Shown piece by piece: positions 40,832 to 49,424 of a stretch of DNA of 64,000 nucleotides. Position numbers and translations under genes: made by a program. Location: positions 868,001-932,000 of the forward strand of contig CAWJGO010000001.1 of the NCBI GenBank assembly GCA_963842515.1, in the 5' to 3' direction. The notes under the pieces were generated by a model, which was given only the letters and a program-made list of their open reading frames with translations, was not told the DNA's origin and ran no database searches. This DNA is from CADEED01 sp963842515. GTDB lineage: Bacteria; Pseudomonadota; Gammaproteobacteria; Steroidobacterales; Steroidobacteraceae. Within the stretch, counting starts at the first letter, position 1, and every line of letters starts with the position of its first letter.

Positions 40832-41075
40832 TTGAATCGAATCCCACGCGGCGGGGGCTAATGTTTACAGGCACATGCATTGTGCCGCAATCGGCGACGC
40901 AAATAGTAGGCAGGGTTTGTAGTAAGTCCAATGGGGAAAATATTTGCGTCGAAAGCGCGTGCAGGTGGGAGAAATTGCGAAGTCGTGACACTAGATACAA
41001 ATGGCCCACCTGCTTCGCAGGCGAGGCGCCGCCGCCGGCGCCCCGGCCGGTGGCTTCTCCGGAATGGTAGTTAGT
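39270..41075. repeat. Direct repeat copy B (CHAT2 5' half and upstream region)
   Basis: Second copy of the repeat at 35700-37497. It contains most of the single-base insertions. The boundary on the right coincides with GGTAGTTAGTTAA, which is followed by sequence different from that after copy A but similar in kind (GC-rich run into a CHAT stop). Confidence 0.8.
40860..40992 (-). promoter_or_regulatory. Conserved upstream block of CHAT2
   Basis: Same elements as upstream of CHAT1: the 20-mer GGCAGGGTTTGTAGTAAGTC at 40909-40928, 78 bases from the start, AATGTTTACAGGCAC and GAAGTCGTGACACT. It lies in the 269-bp gap between CHAT3 and CHAT2, which holds no gene. Confidence 0.6.
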
Positions 41076-41100
41076 TAAAGACCGCGCCGCGGCGCGGCCG

Positions 41101-44100
41101 TCAGGGCAGTTGGTTCGCGCGCACCACGAAGCTGGACCACACGGCCGGCCCGCCCGTACCGCGCGTGCGCAGCTGCGCGGTGCGCAATGCGTCAGGGGCG
41201 CGGCCCGATGCCCGATAGGCCGCATAGAATTCCTGCATGAAACGCGCCGTGAGGGCGTCTTCCACCGGCCACAGCGAGGCGATCACCGTGTGTGAACCGT
41301 TGGCGAGAAACCCGTAGGTCAGGCCCAACACGCCTTCGCCGCGCAGCTCGCGGCCGTCGCCCGTGGCGCAGCCGCTCAGCACGACGACATCGGCACGCAG
41401 GCCGCTGCGCGCGATGTCATCGAGTGTCAGGCGGTCGCTGGGAAGTCGCGACCCGTCGGCGGCGTACTCCGACAGGAACAACGCAGATTGCTCGGGGGCA
41501 TCGCGGCGCGCGACAGCGTGCGTCGCGAAATGCAGTACGCCCAGGTTTGCCGATGGCAGCTCGATGACACGCCGCGCCGTGGCGTTGAACCCCGCCAGCT
41601 CGATGACGTCGGTGCCCTCGAACGAGCGCACCACGGCGCGCGCTTCGATGGCCGAATAAGGCAGACGGGCCAGCCTTCCCGTGCCGTCTTGCACTCCGCG
41701 GTAGTTCGCCGTGTCGGTTGCCGCTACGGTGAGCCGGCGATCGTCGGGTGTGTACACCGGATCGGAGATGACCGCGACCTGGGTCTTTGGCAGCGCGCGC
41801 CGATCCGCCGGATGCATGGCCAACGCGAGGGACGGCGCGGCGGCGATGACGAACCGGTCGATCAGCATTTCCTGCGGGCGGCCGCGCGGCATTGGCAGCG
41901 CCGCGAACGGCAGGCCATTCAACGGGCCATCCGGCAGAATGAGCAGCCGCCGGGAGTTCACGCCCGTCAGCAGATTGCCTAACAAGGGCGCAAATACGGC
42001 GTCCTTGGTCTTGCGCATGCCGCCGCGTTGGTCCGCCACGAAGGTGTTCACCAGATTTTGCAGGGCGCGGCGGCCCGGCAATGCGCTATGCCGAAGCTCT
42101 GTGCGCGTCAACAACCAGGCGTGCGAACGCTGGTCGCCGACAAAATACGCCAGCACGGCAGTATCGGCGGGCAAGGACGCCTGCACTGATTCTCGCGACT
42201 CGCTGATGGCGAGCTGACTGCTCGGCTGAACGCCGTGGCTCAGCGCGCGCGCTTCGAGGCGCGAATGCACCTCGTCGATCACTCTTCGGATCTTGTGCGC
42301 CTCGCCATCATCGGTGTTGCCCTTGCGCATGCGCCGTTCGAGGTCGATCTGCAGCGCGGTCATCTGCTGGCGCAGCCGGTCGGTTTCCTCATCCCGGACC
42401 TCGGTCCCCGAGTGCGCCAGCCGGTCGGCCAGCGATCGTGCGCGTATCGTCTCGGCGACTCGAAACGCTTTCCACGTCGCCGTCGGCTCGCGGGGCGACG
42501 CATCGGCAAGATACGCTTCGATGCGTGCTTCGTAGGGCGCGTAGCTCGCCGACAGGAAGCGGGCGCGCAATTCGGGATTTGCGGATTTCACGCGGATACC
42601 GCTCTCGAGCGCTATGCCGACGTCGGCCGCGGCCGCGGCGCCCTGCACGTCACCCGCGGCCAGCAGCGCCAGTGCCAGTGCAGAGCTGGTGTCGATGCGG
42701 TTGAAGTCGAGCTTGAGCCGTTCGTAGATGGAATCCGCTTCACGCAGGTCCGCGAGCGCTTCGGCGCTGCGCCCCTGCTGCTGACGCAGGCGCGCGCGTT
42801 CGGCGACCGCATCGGCGCGCGTCGGTTCATTTTTCGTGAGCAAGACCTGCGCCAGCAGCTTCTCCGCACCGCGCAGGTCGCCAAGCGTGCGCAACTCTCC
42901 GGCGATGAGCACGCGCGTACGATCGATGGTGATGCCATGCTTGTCCAGCCGTTCGGCGCGGCGCAGGTATTCGAGCGCGACGTCGTGCTGCCCGAGCGCG
43001 GCAACGGCGTTGCCCGCGAGGCGCAGGGCGGATACGTGGCCGTCATGATCGCGCGCGCGCTCATACAGCGGGAACGCGCTTTCGATCGTCGCCAGGGCGC
43101 GTTCGAGATTGCCGCTGCGGAACTGGATCGATGCCAGCGCCGCCAGCTCGCGCGCGGTCTGGCTCACGTCGCCACGCGCCGAAAACAATTCCAGCGCTTC
43201 GGTGTGCAGCAGCAGCGCGCGGTCGAATTCGCCGAGCGCGATCAGGTTGTAACCCTGGTTGCTGATGAGCGTTGCGTACAGGTTCGGATCCCGGTCGCGC
43301 TCGATGAGGGGCAAGACCGCGTCGAACATCGCGACCGACTCGGCCACATGCCCCTGCCGCGCCGCGAGAAACGCCAGGTTTTGGGTCGCCTTCACCTCGA
43401 ACAGCTTGTCGCCGCGGGCGCGGGCGCGCTCGCGGACGGCCCGGTAAAGCGCCTCCCTGGTGCGGAAGTCGCCGAGAATCTGCTCGCGGATGCAGCTCAC
43501 ATAGAGCGCATGCAAGGCGTCGGTTGGCAGTTCTTGCGCTTCGAAGTATCCCTTTGCCCGCGTCACGCGAGCCACAGCGGTATCGAGCAGTGCGCGCTGC
43601 TCGGCGCGCGGGACTTCCGGTCCCATTCCCGCCGCAATGTTGAATTCGGCGAGGGCGCGCAACACCGCGGCCCGTGCCGCGCCGGTCTCATCGCCTGCCG
43701 CCTCGAAATGCGCCTGCGCCGCTTCGGCAGTTCTGCGCCCATCCTCGAATTCGTACAGCAGGTTGAACTCCAGGTAGCCGCGCTGGTATTCGGCTTCGGC
43801 CAGCGCCTTCAAGTCGTTCGCTGTCTCGAAATGTGCCGCCGCCTGTCGCAGCGGCTGGACCGCCGCCCGCCACGATGCCGAATCGCCCTTGGCCACGAGC
43901 TCATTGCCTTTGCCGAGCGCCATGTAACCGAGCAGGCGTTCGTCGTACGGCGCGTCGGCCGCGGGCCGCGGCCAACGCAGGATGCGCACCGCCGCCGCTC
44001 CGCGCCAGGTGCGCTGATCGATACTCGACAACGTCAGGCGCACCGCCGCCGGCTGCTGCAGACTAACTACCGTGCGATGCAGCCCGTGCCGCTGATAGGC

Positions 44101-44382
44101 GTCGGCGAGCTCGGTGTGCAGGTTGCCGGCATCGATGCTGACGCGCAGGTCGATATCGCGTTCGCGGATCTCGATGACGTAAACGCCGGCACGCAGCTGG
44201 CGGATCAGCGACTGGGGCCTGGTCCCCTGGACGTTGAGCTCGGTGGAAAATTCGACCAGCGGTTCGGTTTCGAAGCCGCCAGAGCATGCGGAAAGGCCAA
44301 GCACCCAGGCGAAGCTGAGAGCTGTTGACAGTCGCACGGTCGATTTCTGGTATGTAGCTGCGCCGCCGCCGCGTACGCGCAT
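41101..44382 (-). CDS. CHAT3: intact TPR-CHAT protease lipoprotein
   Basis: 1093 residues in one frame. Lipoprotein signal (ALSFAWVLGLSAC), a beta domain (LRAGVYVIEIRERDIDLRV), TPR repeats over about residues 150-640 (LISNQGYNLIALGEFDRALL, ALRLAGNAVAALGQHDVALE), a helical segment, and a CHAT domain over the last ~390 residues. The dyad is present: His near residue 955 in LHFATHAVARRDAPEQ, Cys near 1004 in VVLSGCATGDGRELRGEG. CHAT domains are caspase-like cysteine proteases. ATG at 44382 is chosen over GTG at 44424 because it starts the signal peptide. It differs clearly from CHAT1 (older duplication). Confidence 0.92.
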   Translation of the reverse strand: MRVRGGGAATYQKSTVRLSTALSFAWVLGLSACSGGFETEPLVEFSTELNVQGTRPQSLIRQLRAGVYVIEIRERDIDLRVSIDAGNLHTELADAYQRHGLHRTVVSLQQPAAVRLTLSSIDQRTWRGAAAVRILRWPRPAADAPYDERLLGYMALGKGNELVAKGDSASWRAAVQPLRQAAAHFETANDLKALAEAEYQRGYLEFNLLYEFEDGRRTAEAAQAHFEAAGDETGAARAAVLRALAEFNIAAGMGPEVPRAEQRALLDTAVARVTRAKGYFEAQELPTDALHALYVSCIREQILGDFRTREALYRAVRERARARGDKLFEVKATQNLAFLAARQGHVAESVAMFDAVLPLIERDRDPNLYATLISNQGYNLIALGEFDRALLLHTEALELFSARGDVSQTARELAALASIQFRSGNLERALATIESAFPLYERARDHDGHVSALRLAGNAVAALGQHDVALEYLRRAERLDKHGITIDRTRVLIAGELRTLGDLRGAEKLLAQVLLTKNEPTRADAVAERARLRQQQGRSAEALADLREADSIYERLKLDFNRIDTSSALALALLAAGDVQGAAAAADVGIALESGIRVKSANPELRARFLSASYAPYEARIEAYLADASPREPTATWKAFRVAETIRARSLADRLAHSGTEVRDEETDRLRQQMTALQIDLERRMRKGNTDDGEAHKIRRVIDEVHSRLEARALSHGVQPSSQLAISESRESVQASLPADTAVLAYFVGDQRSHAWLLTRTELRHSALPGRRALQNLVNTFVADQRGGMRKTKDAVFAPLLGNLLTGVNSRRLLILPDGPLNGLPFAALPMPRGRPQEMLIDRFVIAAAPSLALAMHPADRRALPKTQVAVISDPVYTPDDRRLTVAATDTANYRGVQDGTGRLARLPYSAIEARAVVRSFEGTDVIELAGFNATARRVIELPSANLGVLHFATHAVARRDAPEQSALFLSEYAADGSRLPSDRLTLDDIARSGLRADVVVLSGCATGDGRELRGEGVLGLTYGFLANGSHTVIASLWPVEDALTARFMQEFYAAYRASGRAPDALRTAQLRTRGTGGPAVWSSFVVRANQLP

Positions 44383-44409
44383 TCTTCGTGTCCCCGTAAA
44401 TTCGGGGCC

Positions 44410-44543
44410 AATGTTTACAGGCACCTGCGCCCGCTCGCAATCGAGAATAGAAAAAGTAGGCAGGGTTTGTAGTAAGTCCTTGATTGAAAATACTTTGTGC
44501 TTATGACAGTGCGAGGTGAGAGAAACCCTGAAGTCGTGACACT
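44410..44543 (-). promoter_or_regulatory. Conserved upstream block of CHAT3
   Basis: Shares the 20-mer GGCAGGGTTTGTAGTAAGTC (44459-44478), AATGTTTACAGGCAC and GAAGTCGTGACACT with the CHAT1 and CHAT2 upstream regions although sequence between these elements has changed. The 20-mer is 77 bases from the start codon, the same distance as in the others. It is also divergent to the gene at 44587. Confidence 0.6.
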
Positions 44544-44586
44544 ACATAGTGACCGGCCAAAAAAAACCGGCATCAACAGGCTCAGG

Positions 44587-45303
44587 ATGAACAGCGCCGA
44601 CGTATTTTCGCTCGAGTTCGACATGCTGCAGCGTACGGCGTCGCTCGGGAAAATCCTGGAGCGGTTTCGGGCTTCGGAAATCGGCGCGGCGACGCATCGA
44701 CAGCTGCTGCTCGAGCTCAACCATGTGATCAACGTGCACTCGCGTCTCCGCGAGGTCGCCGCGGACGTCGTCCCGCCAGAGGACTGGACGTCCTGGCAGG
44801 ATTTGCTCGCCGTTCCGGGCCTGGCTTTCGAGCAAGGGCGCTCGTTTCTCGACGACCTTCGTGCCCTGGGGCTCAATTCGATGGACAGCGTGTCACTGAC
44901 CCCGTTGCCGCAAACCATCGCGCTCGCCGCGTACGCGCATTACCAGTTGGTCGAGCGGGCCACGGTCGGGCTGGTCGGCTACTTGTGGTTCTTCGAGCGA
45001 ATGCCGCGGCTGTTCTATCCGCTGTGGAGCGATGCGTGCCGCCGAGGCGGTGTTCCGGAAAAGGCCCAGCGCGCGCTGGCAGAAGGCGCGGTCATCGACG
45101 GTGCCCGCGACTTGCAGATGGCGAATTGCTGCCGGCAGATCGTGCGCCGGCCGCGTGACCTTGGCCTGGCCACCCAAAGCCTGCACGACACCGCGGAATT
45201 GTTCGCGACGATGGTGGACGCGGCTTTGCAGCGCGCCGAGCGGCGTCCGCTGACCGCGCCGGAGAGCGTGGTGAACATCGGCGGGATCGGTCAGGTCGCC
45301 TGA
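44587..45303 (+). CDS. Uncharacterised helical protein, possibly haem-oxygenase-like fold
   Basis: 238 residues from ATG at 44587, with AGG motifs before it. Predominantly helical. HYQLVERATVGLVGYLWFFE and the later QMANCCRQIVRRPRDLG resemble the helix pattern of the TenA/PqqC/haem-oxygenase-like iron enzymes, but I cannot place metal ligands with confidence. No signal peptide. It is divergent from CHAT3 and shares its upstream region. Function unknown. Confidence 0.6.
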   Translation: MNSADVFSLEFDMLQRTASLGKILERFRASEIGAATHRQLLLELNHVINVHSRLREVAADVVPPEDWTSWQDLLAVPGLAFEQGRSFLDDLRALGLNSMDSVSLTPLPQTIALAAYAHYQLVERATVGLVGYLWFFERMPRLFYPLWSDACRRGGVPEKAQRALAEGAVIDGARDLQMANCCRQIVRRPRDLGLATQSLHDTAELFATMVDAALQRAERRPLTAPESVVNIGGIGQVA

Positions 45304-45372
45304 GTTCGATCGGACAGGCTGTCCGCAAACAATCTTCGCACGCAACCTTGCGGCCCGATTACCATCCGCCGC

Positions 45373-46272
45373 GTGATCTATCTCATCGACGCCTCCGTCT
45401 ACGTATTCCGTGCCTATTACTCGATGCCGCCGGACATGGTGGACGGCGACGGCAACCCGGCGCACGCGACGTTCGGTTTTGCACGTTTTCTTGGTGATCT
45501 CATCGAACGCGCCCAGCCGCATTACATCGCGGTCGCGTTCGATGAAAGCCTCACTACGTCGTTCCGCAACCAGATTTATCCCGCCTACAAGGCCAATCGC
45601 GACCCCGCCCCCGAAGATCTCAAGCTGCAGTTCGAACGATGCCGTGAATTCTGCCGTCACGCCGGCATTGCGGCGTTCAGCCATGCCGAGTACGAAGCCG
45701 ATGACATCGTCGGCACACTCATGACGCGTTGCCGCCGCGAAGGCCTGCGCGCCACGCTGGTCACGCGCGACAAGGACTATGCGCAGCTGATTCGCGCCGG
45801 GGACGTCTACTGGGACTATTCGGACAACGTGCGGTATCGCTACGACGAAATCGAGGACCGTTTCGGCGTCTTACCCGAGCGTTTCGCCGATTTCCTCGCG
45901 CTCATGGGCGACAGCGTCGACAACATCAAGGGTGTCCCGGGCGTCGGTGCGAAAACCGCGGCCGCGCTCATGAAGGAGTTCGTCTCGCTCGAGGAGATCT
46001 ACGACAACCTCGATCGCATCGCCGACCTTGCGGTGCGCGGCGCCGGCAAGCTCGCGGCGAAACTCATCGAACATCGCGAGGCCGCCTTCTTCGCGCGCCG
46101 GCTCACGGAGATCGCCTGCAACATGCCGCTGGAAATCGCGCGTACCGACCTCGTGCGCCGCGCGCCCGACGTTGCCGCGCTCACCGCATTCTTCGACCGG
46201 CATAATTTCGGGCCGATGCTGCGGCGGCAGGCTGAACGGCTCGCGTTGTTACCGCTGGCCGCTGCGGCCTGA
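45373..46272 (+). CDS. 5'-3' exonuclease (PIN/FEN type, Xni-like)
   Basis: 299 residues from GTG at 45373. The stand-alone 5' nuclease fold is clear: YLIDASVYVFRAYYSMP (first Asp), AFDESLTTSFRNQIYPAYKA, YEADDIVGTLM and VTRDKDYAQLI (metal-binding acids), then the helix-3-turn-helix LMGDSVDNIKGVPGVGAKTA that grips DNA. It lacks a polymerase domain. It resembles E. coli ExoIX and the Pol I 5' nuclease domain; likely works on flaps or primers. Confidence 0.9.
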   Translation: MIYLIDASVYVFRAYYSMPPDMVDGDGNPAHATFGFARFLGDLIERAQPHYIAVAFDESLTTSFRNQIYPAYKANRDPAPEDLKLQFERCREFCRHAGIAAFSHAEYEADDIVGTLMTRCRREGLRATLVTRDKDYAQLIRAGDVYWDYSDNVRYRYDEIEDRFGVLPERFADFLALMGDSVDNIKGVPGVGAKTAAALMKEFVSLEEIYDNLDRIADLAVRGAGKLAAKLIEHREAAFFARRLTEIACNMPLEIARTDLVRRAPDVAALTAFFDRHNFGPMLRRQAERLALLPLAAAA

Positions 46273-46279
46273 TTCAGCG

Positions 46280-47131
46280 CTATTCCACGTCAGTGTCGTG
46301 CCGGTCATTCGGCACCGTGACCTTCCCGGTGATCGATTCGTGTTCGATGCTGCCGGAGCTGTCCTCGCTTACCGTGAAGTTGCCGTTGACCCGGCCGGCG
46401 TAGATATCGCCTGAGCTGTCCGACTCCACATCGACGCTGCCTTTGACGTCTTCGACACGGATGCCGCCGGAGCTGTCCTGCTCGACGCGGACATTGCCGT
46501 CGACCTGGGCGATGTGGATGTCACCCGAACTGTCGAGTATCACCTCGACATCGCTGCGCACATCGTCGATCTCGACATCACCCGAGCTGTCGCGCACGCG
46601 CACGCTGCCCGCGTTGCCGATGCTGACATCGCCCGAGCTGTCGCTGACATCGGCGAGCCCGGCGATACGCACGATCTGCACGTCGCCGGAGCTGTCCTGC
46701 AGCTTGAGCGCATTCAGATCTTCGAAGACCGCATCGCCACTCGAGTCCGCGGCCTCCACGGGGATGTTCGACGGCAGCGCCACACCGAGGTCGATGTATG
46801 CGTATTCGTTCTTGCCAAATGACCAGGTGTCCTCGTTCTGCGGCAGTCCGGTCTCGACGTAGACGATGTTCCCTTCGCGCCTCACGATGATCTGCGCGCG
46901 GTCGAGCAATTCCTGTTTGGCCGCGCAGGCGACACCGCGAGCTTCGATGCGTACCGCGTTGCCGCGCCCAATTACCTTCATGTCGCCGGCACCGCTGCGG
47001 ATGACGACTTTCTCGACACCCTTGGCCTCGACGCCGCCGGCGCGCTCCGCCCTGAATTTGCAGCCATCTCCCCAGGCCGACGCGGTCGCGGGACCCAGGG
47101 CGAGCAATAACAACCAGTACCTGGAACGCAT
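46280..47131 (-). CDS. Secreted DSSGD-repeat beta-solenoid protein (DUF4097-like)
   Basis: 283 residues from ATG at 47131 with a GGGAG site upstream. Signal peptide (YWLLLLALGPATASA), an N-terminal domain (VEKVVIRSGAGDMKVIGRG), then eight copies of a 17-19-residue unit that starts DSSGD followed by alternating hydrophobic residues, filling 46350-46752. The regular hydrophobic pattern predicts a beta-solenoid, as in DUF4097 putative adhesins. Aspartates at fixed positions could bind calcium. Convergent with the exonuclease gene. Confidence 0.85.
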   Translation of the reverse strand: MRSRYWLLLLALGPATASAWGDGCKFRAERAGGVEAKGVEKVVIRSGAGDMKVIGRGNAVRIEARGVACAAKQELLDRAQIIVRREGNIVYVETGLPQNEDTWSFGKNEYAYIDLGVALPSNIPVEAADSSGDAVFEDLNALKLQDSSGDVQIVRIAGLADVSDSSGDVSIGNAGSVRVRDSSGDVEIDDVRSDVEVILDSSGDIHIAQVDGNVRVEQDSSGGIRVEDVKGSVDVESDSSGDIYAGRVNGNFTVSEDSSGSIEHESITGKVTVPNDRHDTDVE

Positions 47132-47188
47132 GAGAGTTCTCCCGAATTGAGTGACCGTTAGGGTTAAGACTGCCGGGAAGGTGTTTCG

Positions 47189-47197
47189 GTTTACAGG
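47189..47197 (-). promoter_or_regulatory. CCTGTAAAC element upstream of the DSSGD-repeat gene
   Basis: CCTGTAAAC on the minus strand, 58 bases before ATG 47131, the same 9-mer found before the EF-hand gene and the three CHAT genes. It lies in the 113-bp divergent region shared with the acs gene. Confidence 0.3.
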
Positions 47198-47244
47198 ACC
47201 GCACAATTCATACGGTATCCTTTGCTCCCCCGAGCAGCCAAAAC

Positions 47245-49419
47245 ATGAGTAGCCAAAACATCAAATCCGTTCTCATCGAAGAACGAAGCTTCCCTCCGAC
47301 CCCCGGATTCACCGCCAAGGCCCGCCTCAAACCGGCCGACCTTACGGCGCTGCGCGGCGAAGCGGCTGCCAATTACCAGGGATTCTGGGCGCGGCAGGCG
47401 CAGACCGAGTTGCGCTGGCACAAGCCTTTCAGCGTCACGCTCGACGAGTCGCGCGCGCCGAACTACCGCTGGTTCACGGACGGCGAGCTGAACGTCTCTT
47501 ATAACTGTCTCGACGTGCATCTCGAGGAGCGTGGCCACAAGACCGCTGTCACCTTCATCGGCGAGCCCGGCGATGTGCGGCATGTGTCATATCGCGAGCT
47601 GCATGCCGACGTGTGCCGTTTTGCCAATGCCCTGCTGGCCCAGGGCGTGAGCCCGGGCGACCGCGTCGTCATCTACATGCCGATGGTCCCGGAGGCAATC
47701 GTCGCCATGCACGCCTGCGCACGCATCGGCGCCATCCATTCCGTGGTGTTCGGCGGGTTTTCCGCGCTGTCACTCAAGGACCGCATCGAGGATGCCGGCG
47801 CCGTGATGCTCATCACCGCCGATGGCGGATGGCGGGCTGGCCGCGCCATCGAGCTCAAGCAGGCGGCCGACAAGGCGCTGGCGGGGGGTTGCGCGAGCAT
47901 CCGCAAGGTCATCGTGCTCAAGCGAACCGGCCAGGACCTCGACATGTACCCGGGACGCGATGTCTGGTGGCACGACGTGGTCGAGGGCCAGCCGCCGGTA
48001 TGCGATCCGGTATGGGTCAATGCCGAGCACCCGCTGTTCCTGCTGTACACCTCCGGATCGACGGGCAAACCCAAGGGCATCCAGCATTCCAGCGCCGGCT
48101 ATCTACTCGGCGCGAAGCTCACCAGCAAGTGGGTTTTCGATCTCAACGGGGACGATGTTTTCTGGTGCACCGCCGACATCGGCTGGGTCACCGGGCACAG
48201 TTATGTCGCCTACGGGCCATTGGCCGCGGGCGCCACCATCGTGATTTATGAAGGCGCGCCCACGTTCCCGCACGCCGGACGCTTCTGGCAGATCTGCGAG
48301 TCGCTCGGGGTCACCATTTTCTATACCGCGCCCACCGCCATCCGCGCACTCATGAAGCTCGGTGACGACATCCCGTCACGCTACGACCTCACGAAGCTCC
48401 GCTTGTTAGGCTCGGTGGGCGAGCCGATCAATCCGGAAGCCTGGATGTGGTACCACGAGCACGTCGGGCGCATGCGCTGCCCGATCGTCGACACCTGGTG
48501 GCAGACCGAAACCGGCGCCATCATGATCTCGCCGCTGCCGGGCAGCACCGCGACCAAACCGGGTTCGTGCACACAACCGTTGCCGGGAATCGACGCGACC
48601 ATCGTCGATGCTCGCGGCGACGAAGTGCAGGGCGCGGATGCGGGCGGCTATCTTGTCATCCGCAAGCCCTGGCCGTCGATGCTGCGCACGATCTGGGGCG
48701 ACAACGAGCGCTACCTCAAGACCTATTGGGAAACCTTTCAGAACCGCTTCTACGTGGCGGGCGACTCCGCGCATCGCGACAAGGACGGTTACTTCTGGAT
48801 CATGGGGCGCATCGATGACGTGCTGAACGTCGCCGGCCACCGCCTGGGTACGATGGAAATCGAATCCGCGCTGGTCGCGCACCCGAAAGTCGCGGAAGCC
48901 GCGGTGGTGGGTAAACCGCACGACATCAAGGGTGAATCGGTCTTTGCCTACGTGGTGCTGCGCGGCGAACGTCCCGCCGGCGCGGCCATCGAAGCTTTCA
49001 CCAAGGTGCTGCGTGACTGGGTGAGCGAACAGTTAGGTGCCATCGCACGTCCCGACGACATCCGTTTCTCCGATAGCCTGCCCAAGACCCGCTCGGGAAA
49101 AATCCTGCGGCGGCTGCTGCGCGCCATCGCGCGCAACGAGGACATCACCCAGGACCTGTCGACGCTCGAGAACCCGGCGATCATCGATCAGTTGCGCGGC
49201 GAGGAGCGTGGCAGAAAAAAGCCCGCCCCAGATAAGAAAGCCGCCATCCAGCGGGCGCCGAGGAAACGCGCGACCGCCAGGGTGAAACCCAAGTCGAGCA
49301 GGAAGAAGCGGGTACCCGCGGCGAGGGTCAAGCCCAAAAAAGCGGCGCCGAAGAAAAAGGTGGCCGGACGTCGCGCCCGACCGGCGAGGCAAAAGGCCGC
49401 CGCTCGCCGCAAGAAATAG
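47245..49419 (+). CDS. acs: Acetyl-CoA synthetase with a basic C-terminal tail
   Basis: 724 residues; makes acetyl-CoA from acetate, ATP and CoA through acetyl-AMP. Core motifs are complete: LYTSGSTGKPKGIQHSSAGY (ATP binding), DTWWQTETGA, YVAGDSAHRDKDGYFWIMGR (hinge) and PKTRSGKILRRLLR with the lysine that is acetylated in other species. The usual ~650-residue enzyme is followed by ~70 residues rich in Lys, Arg, Ala and Pro (KKPAPDKKAAIQRAPRKR, KPKKAAPKKKVAGRRAR). Start at ATG 47245. Confidence 0.95.
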   Translation: MSSQNIKSVLIEERSFPPTPGFTAKARLKPADLTALRGEAAANYQGFWARQAQTELRWHKPFSVTLDESRAPNYRWFTDGELNVSYNCLDVHLEERGHKTAVTFIGEPGDVRHVSYRELHADVCRFANALLAQGVSPGDRVVIYMPMVPEAIVAMHACARIGAIHSVVFGGFSALSLKDRIEDAGAVMLITADGGWRAGRAIELKQAADKALAGGCASIRKVIVLKRTGQDLDMYPGRDVWWHDVVEGQPPVCDPVWVNAEHPLFLLYTSGSTGKPKGIQHSSAGYLLGAKLTSKWVFDLNGDDVFWCTADIGWVTGHSYVAYGPLAAGATIVIYEGAPTFPHAGRFWQICESLGVTIFYTAPTAIRALMKLGDDIPSRYDLTKLRLLGSVGEPINPEAWMWYHEHVGRMRCPIVDTWWQTETGAIMISPLPGSTATKPGSCTQPLPGIDATIVDARGDEVQGADAGGYLVIRKPWPSMLRTIWGDNERYLKTYWETFQNRFYVAGDSAHRDKDGYFWIMGRIDDVLNVAGHRLGTMEIESALVAHPKVAEAAVVGKPHDIKGESVFAYVVLRGERPAGAAIEAFTKVLRDWVSEQLGAIARPDDIRFSDSLPKTRSGKILRRLLRAIARNEDITQDLSTLENPAIIDQLRGEERGRKKPAPDKKAAIQRAPRKRATARVKPKSSRKKRVPAARVKPKKAAPKKKVAGRRARPARQKAAARRKK

Positions 49420-49424
49420 GCGCG

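Noticed and set aside
35700..41075. Mobile element as the source of the direct repeat.
   Set aside because: No transposase, integrase or terminal inverted repeats; the repeat units are gene-sized and in tandem, as in ordinary duplication.
42235..44328. A 697-codon plus-strand open frame opposite CHAT3.
   Set aside because: It is antisense to a well-supported CHAT-TPR protein, its composition is Arg/Gln/Gly-rich as expected for a reversed high-GC frame, and it has no recognisable domain.
30334..44382. CHAT-TPR genes as part of a type III-E CRISPR (Craspase) or other cytoplasmic defence system.
   Set aside because: There are no cas genes, no repeats of CRISPR type, and the CHAT proteins have lipoprotein signals, which place them outside the cytoplasm.
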